From assembly GCF_900323545.1 (NCBI RefSeq), contig NZ_OOHN01000008.1:2056609-2120608 (forward strand): 64,000 bases of DNA, given 5' to 3'. The notes beneath the pieces were generated by a model. It searched no databases. It was given only the letters and a program-made list of their open reading frames with translations, and was not told the origin of the DNA. Positions 59,362 through 64,000 of the stretch are shown here, one piece after another (position 1 is the first letter of the stretch; each line of letters starts with the position of its first letter). The DNA is from Actinomyces sp. Marseille-P3109. Lineage in GTDB: Bacteria; Actinomycetota; Actinomycetes; Actinomycetales; Actinomycetaceae. The translations under genes and the position numbers were made by a program.

Positions 59362-59713
59362 TTGATGCCGTTGCTGCACTCTCCACGGCCTGATCGTGCC
59401 AGTACCGCCTCGCGCTGTCCCGGCTCACCCCGGCCGCGGCTCCCGCCCGGGTCAGCGTTGCTCCGGCCAGGACCGCCTGGGCGACCTTGACACGTCTGGC
59501 CTGGTCGGACTGGACCGTCCCACCCCGTCGTCCGCCTACCAGCTCCACCCCCACCGCCTGGCACCACAGACTCACCGACCCACGACAGCACCCCAGATCC
59601 CGAGCCACCGCCGAAGCCGACTCACCAGCCACCACCCGCGCCACCGCATCACGACGCACACCCTGACCAAACCAAGCCCCAGACACAAAACACCCCTCCC
59701 ACGAGCGGTGCAT
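59362..59713 (-). pseudogene. N-terminal fragment of a helix-turn-helix transposase (IS30-like?)
   Basis: About 117 codons contain two helix-turn-helix-like units: DAVARVVAGESASAVARDLG with SVSLWCQAVG, and AVLAGATLTRAGAAAGVSRD with SARRYWHDQAV. This arrangement is typical of the DNA-binding part of IS30/IS3-type transposases. No DDE catalytic part follows; after ESAATAS the reading frame loses similarity and runs into the purM leader. I infer a 5' fragment left by an insertion next to purM. The family is uncertain. Confidence 0.5.
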
Positions 59714-59749
59714 CCACCACCAAACCCCACCGTCGTTTTTGAAGAAAAG

Positions 59750-59779
59750 GTCGATGTATGTCGATGTATGTCGATGTTC
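59750..59779. repeat. Three tandem 10-bp units beside the SCP2-like gene
   Basis: GTCGATGTAT occurs twice in tandem, followed by GTCGATGTTC. It lies between the transposase fragment and the end of the SCP2-like gene and could mark an old insertion junction. Confidence 0.7.
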
Positions 59780-60209
59780 ATCCGGGGAGCCGGACCAGGG
59801 GCAGGTAGGCGGACAGGTCGCAGCGCTCGCCGGAGGCCTGGAGGGCGCCGCTGTTCAGGGCGTCCTGCCAGATCAGTCGGCCGGTGGCCAGGGCCAGCCA
59901 GGTGGGAGCATCGGTCTCGACGACGCTGGGCGGGGTTCCCCGGCGGTGGACGGTCCCGGCGACGGCCTGGGTGACGCCGAAGGGCGGGACCCGTACCTCG
60001 ACCGATCGCCCGGGGGCGCAGGCTGCGAGCTCCTCGAGGGTGTAGCGCACGGCGGTGGCGGTCACCCTGCGCCGGGCGGCACGGTCGGCCGGGCTCACGG
60101 AGCCAGCGGCGTTCGTATCCGCAGTCTTCTGGGACTCGTCCTGTTCCTGGGCCCACTGGCGCAGAGCCTGAACCCCTGCGACGGGGTCGATGCGTCGTCT
60201 AGCAGCCAT
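59778..60209 (-). CDS. Sterol carrier (SCP2-like) family protein
   Basis: This 143-residue protein belongs to a small actinobacterial family annotated sterol-carrier-like. It contains MAARRRIDPVAGVQALRQWA, AVRYTLEELAACAPGRSVEV, RVPPFGVTQAVAG, TPPSVVETDAPTWLALATGR and ALQASGERCDLSAYLPL. The fold suggests a hydrophobic pocket, but no ligand is known; such genes commonly stand next to purM, as here. ATG 60209 is preferred over the earlier 60260 because TAGGCT lies 7 nt upstream, implying a leaderless mRNA. Confidence 0.87.
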   Translation of the reverse strand: MAARRRIDPVAGVQALRQWAQEQDESQKTADTNAAGSVSPADRAARRRVTATAVRYTLEELAACAPGRSVEVRVPPFGVTQAVAGTVHRRGTPPSVVETDAPTWLALATGRLIWQDALNSGALQASGERCDLSAYLPLVRLPG

Positions 60210-60216
60210 GACGCGA

Positions 60217-60222
60217 AGCCTA
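60217..60222 (-). promoter_or_regulatory. Putative -10 box of the SCP2-like gene
   Basis: Minus-strand TAGGCT is followed by 7 nt and the ATG at 60209. No ribosome site intervenes. Confidence 0.5.
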
Positions 60223-60440
60223 TGCTGCCACCAGCGCCGGGGCCGAGCGTGAGAGCGCATAAGGAGCCGGGAAACAAGCAGTGGCCGGCCGGTGCTTGCC
60301 AGACGTACCGGAACCGATCAGCCACGACGGCGGCGTGAGCACCCGCATCTGCGGCAGAGACCGCCAAGAGGTTGTGTCGGTCGGCGCTGGCCGCCCCGGC
60401 CGGCCCCGACGGCGGTACCGGACAGCCGTGCGTGGATCGG

Positions 60441-60541
60441 GGACTGCGTTTTCCATTCAGGACGTACTTCTCTCACAAACGACTGGGGCTCAATCGTCAC
60501 CTTCTGTGAGAGAACGCAGTCCTCGATCGATAAGTACGTCC
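60441..60541. repeat. 101-bp interleaved inverted-repeat element, copy 3
   Basis: GGACTGCGTT (60441) / AACGCAGTCC (ends 60522) and GGACGTACTT (60460) / AAGTACGTCC (ends 60541) each span 82 bp with a 19-bp offset. The order of the two arms is reversed relative to copies 1 and 2. The 43-nt core is closed by CTCTCACA/TGTGAGAG. It lies in the 503-bp interval 60210-60712, which otherwise holds only the terminator below. Confidence 0.9.
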
Positions 60542-60656
60542 CCGATCAGGGTCAGCACAGCGCGACGGCGCCTCACCCGGCGGGCCCTGCCCCGAGCGGG
60601 CCAACGCCGCCCCTCCATACGCATGCACACGCACCGATCGCACCTCTCCACGACGA

Positions 60657-60691
60657 CGAGGACGGCCCGCCCAGATGGCGGGCCGTCCTCG
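60657..60691 (-). terminator. Perfect 15-bp hairpin after fruA
   Basis: CGAGGACGGCCCGCC, loop CAGAT, and the exact complement (60677-60691), 22 nt beyond the fruA stop. Confidence 0.9.
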
Positions 60692-60712
60692 TGACAGCGG
60701 TCGGGAGCTGGA

Positions 60713-62875
60713 TCAGGCGGCAGCGGCGGCGGGCTGCGCCTCGGCGCCGTCCTTGCCGTCCTTGCCGTCCTTGTTGCGCCCCAGCCCCTTGAGGAGGATG
60801 ACGAGCGCGGTGCTCACCGCCGCCCCGACCACGATAGCCAGGAGGAAGCCACCGAAGTTGGTGATGGCGAAGGCGACGAACACACCACCGTGGGGTGCGC
60901 GCGAGCCGACGTGCATGGCCATGGTCATCGCCCCGGTGACCGCCCCGCCGGCCATGGTGGCCGGGATGACGCGCAGCGGGTCGGCGGCGGCGAAGGGGAT
61001 GGCGCCCTCTGAGATGAAGGACAGCCCCAGCAGCCAGGCGCTGCGCCCGTTCTCGACCTCGGCCTTGGTGAACAGCCGCGAGCGCAGGAAGGTCGCGGCG
61101 GACATCGCCAGCGGCGGCACCATGCCGGCGGCCATGACGGTGGCCATGATCTCGTAGGGGGCGGTGTTGGTGGCGCTGGCGGCGGACAGGCCCGCGGTGC
61201 CGAACAGGTAGGCGGCCTTGTTGACCGGCCCGCCCAGGTCGAAGCACATCATGAGCCCGAGGATGATTCCCAGGAGCACGGCGGAGCCGCCCCCGGACAT
61301 GGAGGTCAGTCCGTCCTGCAGCGCGGTCATGAGGGAGGCCAGGGGCAGTCCGAGGACCATGTACATGAGGGCGCCGACCACCAGCGTGGTGCCCAGCGGG
61401 ATGATGACCACGGGCATGAGCCCACGCAGCCAGGACGGCACACTGAGCCCGGCGAGCCAGGCGGCGAAGTAGCCGGCGAGGATACCGCCGACCAGACCAC
61501 CGATGAACCCGGCACCGACCTCGACCGCAACGACGCCCATGACGAATCCGGGGGCGATACCGGGCCGGCCGGCCAGGCCGAAGGAGATGTAGCCGGCCAG
61601 CGCCGGGACGAGGAAGGACATGGCCGCCTGCCCCAGCAGGAACAGCGACCACCCGATGTACAGCAGCAGTCCGGACTGGGAGACGGTGATCGTCTCGGTG
61701 CCGACGACGTCGCCCGCCGAGTTCTTGATCTCGTGGACGAACTCGTTGCCGGGAAGGTTCCACAGGGAGTAGTCGCTGATGGAGATCTTCTCGTAGAGGT
61801 TGGCGACATCGTACCCAGCCAGGAGGAAGCCCAGGGCGATGAGCAGACCGCCGGCGGCCACGAAGGGGATCATGTAGGACACGCCGGTCATGACGGAGCG
61901 CTGGAGGCGCCGTGCCCAGTGCTCGGAGCCCTCCTCGCTCTCCTCGCTCGACTCGCTGCCGGCCGGCACGCGGGCCGCGCTCGGGTCGTCGGCCGCGGCC
62001 AGGGCCTTGTCCAGGAGGGACCCGGCGTCGTTGACGGCGGCCTTGACGCCGACGTCGATGACGGGTTTGCCCGCGAAGCGCTCGCGTCCCTTGACGGGCA
62101 GGTCGTGGGCGAAGATGACGGCGGTGGCCCGCTCGATGAGGTCGGGGTCGAGGGCGTCGATCTTGCCCGAGCCCTGGCCCTCGATGGCCACGGTGATGCC
62201 GCGGTCCTTACCGGCCTGCTCCAGGGCCTCGGCGGCCATGAAGGTGTGGGCGATTCCGGTGGGGCAGGAGGAGACGCCCACGATGACGGTCTCGCCCGCC
62301 GCCGGGGCCGACGACGCCGCGGCGGCCGCAGGCTTGTCGGCCGAGTCTTCTGCGTCTCCGGAGCCTTCGGCGGCTCCGCTCTTCTCAGCCTCTCCCCCGC
62401 CGTCGAGCAGCTCGGGCTGGACCTGTCCGGTGACGATCCGGGCCGCCTCCTCGGCGTTGGGGGCCTGGCGCAGCGCGTCGGTGAACTCGGACTGCATGAG
62501 GCCGCGGGCGAGCTTGGCCAGGAGCTGGAGGTGGAAGTCGTCGGCACCGTCGGGGGCCGCGATCATGAAGACGAGGTCGGCGGCCTGGCCGTCGGCGGCC
62601 CCGAAGTCGACCGGCTCGGCCAGCCGGGCGAAGCCGAGGCTGGGAGCCAGGACGTGGGCGCTGCGGCAGTGCGGGATCGCGATGCCGCCGGGGATCCCGG
62701 TAGGGGCGGTCGACTCGCGCTTCTTGGCGTCGGCGGCCAGGCCGTCGGGGCTGGAGGCCCTACCGGCCCCGGCCACGGTGGTGGCCAGGAACTCGATGAC
62801 GTCTTCCTTACCCGGGCCGGCGTCGGCATCGAGCGCGACCAGCTCGGGGATGATCAGTGGGGTGTTCTCGGTCAT
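60713..62875 (-). CDS. fruA: PTS fructose transporter subunit IIABC
   Basis: This 720-residue fusion imports fructose and makes fructose-1-phosphate. The EIIA domain (1-150) has GGIAIPHCRSA with the phosphorylated His69. An Ala/Ser/Asp linker (about 155-193) leads to EIIB with VIVGVSSCPTGIAHTFMAAE and phospho-Cys204. EIIC (about 325-700) has about nine membrane segments, including MTGVSYMIPFVAAGGLLIAL, SAATFLRSRLFTKAE and FISEGAIPFAAADPLRVIPA, with the conserved Glu of the substrate site. AAGGAAG precedes ATG 62875. fruK lies upstream on the same strand, 216 bp away. Confidence 0.96.
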   Translation of the reverse strand: MTENTPLIIPELVALDADAGPGKEDVIEFLATTVAGAGRASSPDGLAADAKKRESTAPTGIPGGIAIPHCRSAHVLAPSLGFARLAEPVDFGAADGQAADLVFMIAAPDGADDFHLQLLAKLARGLMQSEFTDALRQAPNAEEAARIVTGQVQPELLDGGGEAEKSGAAEGSGDAEDSADKPAAAAASSAPAAGETVIVGVSSCPTGIAHTFMAAEALEQAGKDRGITVAIEGQGSGKIDALDPDLIERATAVIFAHDLPVKGRERFAGKPVIDVGVKAAVNDAGSLLDKALAAADDPSAARVPAGSESSEESEEGSEHWARRLQRSVMTGVSYMIPFVAAGGLLIALGFLLAGYDVANLYEKISISDYSLWNLPGNEFVHEIKNSAGDVVGTETITVSQSGLLLYIGWSLFLLGQAAMSFLVPALAGYISFGLAGRPGIAPGFVMGVVAVEVGAGFIGGLVGGILAGYFAAWLAGLSVPSWLRGLMPVVIIPLGTTLVVGALMYMVLGLPLASLMTALQDGLTSMSGGGSAVLLGIILGLMMCFDLGGPVNKAAYLFGTAGLSAASATNTAPYEIMATVMAAGMVPPLAMSAATFLRSRLFTKAEVENGRSAWLLGLSFISEGAIPFAAADPLRVIPATMAGGAVTGAMTMAMHVGSRAPHGGVFVAFAITNFGGFLLAIVVGAAVSTALVILLKGLGRNKDGKDGKDGAEAQPAAAAA

Positions 62876-63091
62876 GGTCTTCCTTGGTGTCCGAGGTGCT
62901 GCCGACCGGTGGGCGGCGGCGTGTCAGAGGTGGTCGGAGCGGTCAGGTGTGATGGGTGAGTGAGTGGCGGACTGGAGGAGGTTGCGAACGGTCGGGCTGG
63001 TCGGGGTGTTGGTGGCGTGGATGACGGTCAACGGCAGGAGGCGGGCGGTGGGCTGCGGCGGTTCCGGCGGCCCCAGCAACTCCGGGCCCCC

Positions 63092-64000
63092 TTAGGAGAG
63101 CCGGGTGACGACGGACGGCTGCTCGGGCAGGTCGGCGGGCGTGGGCAGGGTGGTGCCGGGCAGGGAGGCGGCGGCCGAGCCGTAGGCCATGGCGGTGCTC
63201 AGGCGCTCGGCCTCATCGCCGCCATTGACGTCGGCCAGGATGTAGCCGGCCACTGAGGAGTCCCCGGCGCCGACGGTGGAGACCACCGGGACCTCCGGGG
63301 CGGTGGCGTGCCAGGCGCCGTCGGCGGTCACCAGGACGGCGCCGGCGGGCCCGAGCGTCACCATGACGGCACCGATGCCCAGGGCCACCAGGAGGCGGGC
63401 GGCGTCGACGACGGGGCCATAATCCCCCTCGACGGCTCCCTCCTCGAGGGCCATGGCCCGCTCGGCGGGCAGGCCCGCGAGCTGGCCGAGCTCCTCACCG
63501 TTGGGCTTGATGAGGTCGGGGGCCGAGTCGGGCAGCTCGGCGGCCAGGGCGGACAGGGGCTCGTCGGAGGTGTCGACGGCGATGCGCAGCCCCGGAGCGG
63601 CCTCGCGCAGGAGCCCCACGAGGCGGGCGTACCAGTTGGTCGGGACGCCCGGCGGCAGGGAGCCGGACAGGACCGCCCAGTGGTGGGGGGAGGTTCCGGC
63701 CGGAAGCGGCGTGGTGGCCAGGGTCTCCAGGAGGGCGCGCTCGACGGCGTCGATCTCCTCCTCGCTCAGGCCGGCGCCCAGCTCGTTGAGCTTGGTGGTG
63801 GTGCCGTCGGGCTCGGTGACCGCGGTGTTGATGCGGGCGGCGCCGGCCACGGGCACCGGATGGACGGTGAGCCCGGGCAGCTCGAGGGCGTCGAGGGCGG
63901 TGAGAATGGGGTCGTGCTCGGCGGCGGGCAGGACGGTGGTGGCGGCGCGCCCGGAGTTGGACAGGACGCGGGCGACGTTGACGCCCTTGCCCCCCGGCTC
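63092..64000 (-). CDS. fruK: 1-phosphofructokinase, 5' end outside window
   Basis: The partial PfkB-family kinase of at least 302 residues phosphorylates fructose-1-phosphate to fructose-1,6-bisphosphate. The right window edge starts within EPGGKGVNVARVLSNSGR, the substrate motif near the N-terminus, so about 35 residues are missing. Further blocks are RINTAVTEPDGTTTKLNE, HHWAVLSGSLPPGVPTNWYA, DLIKPNGEELGQLAG, VTLGPAGAVLVT, and VVSTVGAGDSSVAGYI with the catalytic Asp in GAGD. A 216-bp gap separates it from fruA, which lacks a hairpin, so both are probably one operon. Confidence 0.94.
   Translation of the reverse strand, partial: EPGGKGVNVARVLSNSGRAATTVLPAAEHDPILTALDALELPGLTVHPVPVAGAARINTAVTEPDGTTTKLNELGAGLSEEEIDAVERALLETLATTPLPAGTSPHHWAVLSGSLPPGVPTNWYARLVGLLREAAPGLRIAVDTSDEPLSALAAELPDSAPDLIKPNGEELGQLAGLPAERAMALEEGAVEGDYGPVVDAARLLVALGIGAVMVTLGPAGAVLVTADGAWHATAPEVPVVSTVGAGDSSVAGYILADVNGGDEAERLSTAMAYGSAAASLPGTTLPTPADLPEQPSVVTRLS

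Overview
The window is about 64 kb of high-GC DNA with the features of an oral Actinomyces-type actinobacterium. The evidence is wall-anchored adhesins with LAXTG-like sorting signals, DUF3073, DUF3618 and DUF6286 families, many GTG starts, apparently leaderless genes with a TANNNT box 6-7 nt before the start, and an Asp23/Gls24 envelope-stress operon. The genus is inferred from gene content; no species can be fixed by eye.

Layout. 1-8.9 kb is cell surface: the tail of a wall-anchored protein, an EcsC-like protein, a CPA1 cation/proton antiporter, a large DUF5979-repeat adhesin and an AIM24 protein. 8.9-15.5 kb is an accessory, partly AT-rich segment. It holds a PD-(D/E)XK-like nuclease gene between two copies of the AIM24 3' end, a truncated antitoxin-like gene, a PH-domain gene broken by one stop codon, an IS5-type transposase relic, a small membrane ORF coupled to a larger membrane protein, and a PHP-SMC (TrlF-like) ATPase. 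15.8-20.6 kb returns to core genes: ychF, a membrane esterase, rmuC and a GlsB-type protein. 20.9-24.8 kb is a compact envelope-stress operon with four Asp23-family members, three membrane proteins and an ECF sigma factor. 24.9-41.4 kb carries a LysP-like permease, ispH, xseA, an MFS/regulator pair lying between xseA and xseB, a sugar kinase, an AEC transporter, an endonuclease/exonuclease/phosphatase (EEP) protein with msrB, an MscS channel, a PadR two-gene operon and acetyl-CoA synthetase. Three tRNA genes (Phe, Asp, Glu) follow at 41.7-42.0 kb. 42.2-57.7 kb holds a zincin, a GH3 lipoprotein, a very acidic LRV membrane protein, a MacB/FtsX-type ABC pair, a heterodimeric ABC exporter, a holin/DUF3618 trio and DUF3073. 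58-64 kb holds purM with its SCP2-like neighbour, then the fructose operon (fruK, fruA), cut by the window end.

What stands out. Three 101-bp intergenic elements (32222, 56845, 60441) share two interleaved pairs of 10-bp inverted repeats, each pair spanning exactly 82 bp. This is a pseudoknot or alternative-hairpin arrangement rather than a simple terminator. Other palindromic elements cluster with them in a 1.5-kb gene-free stretch (55974-57482). The two exporter half-transporters have lost complementary ATPase motifs, so only one composite site should work. The accessory segment contains a 45-codon membrane ORF with a near-perfect ribosome binding site and a PHP-SMC ATPase, which are the best candidates for an uncharacterised system.
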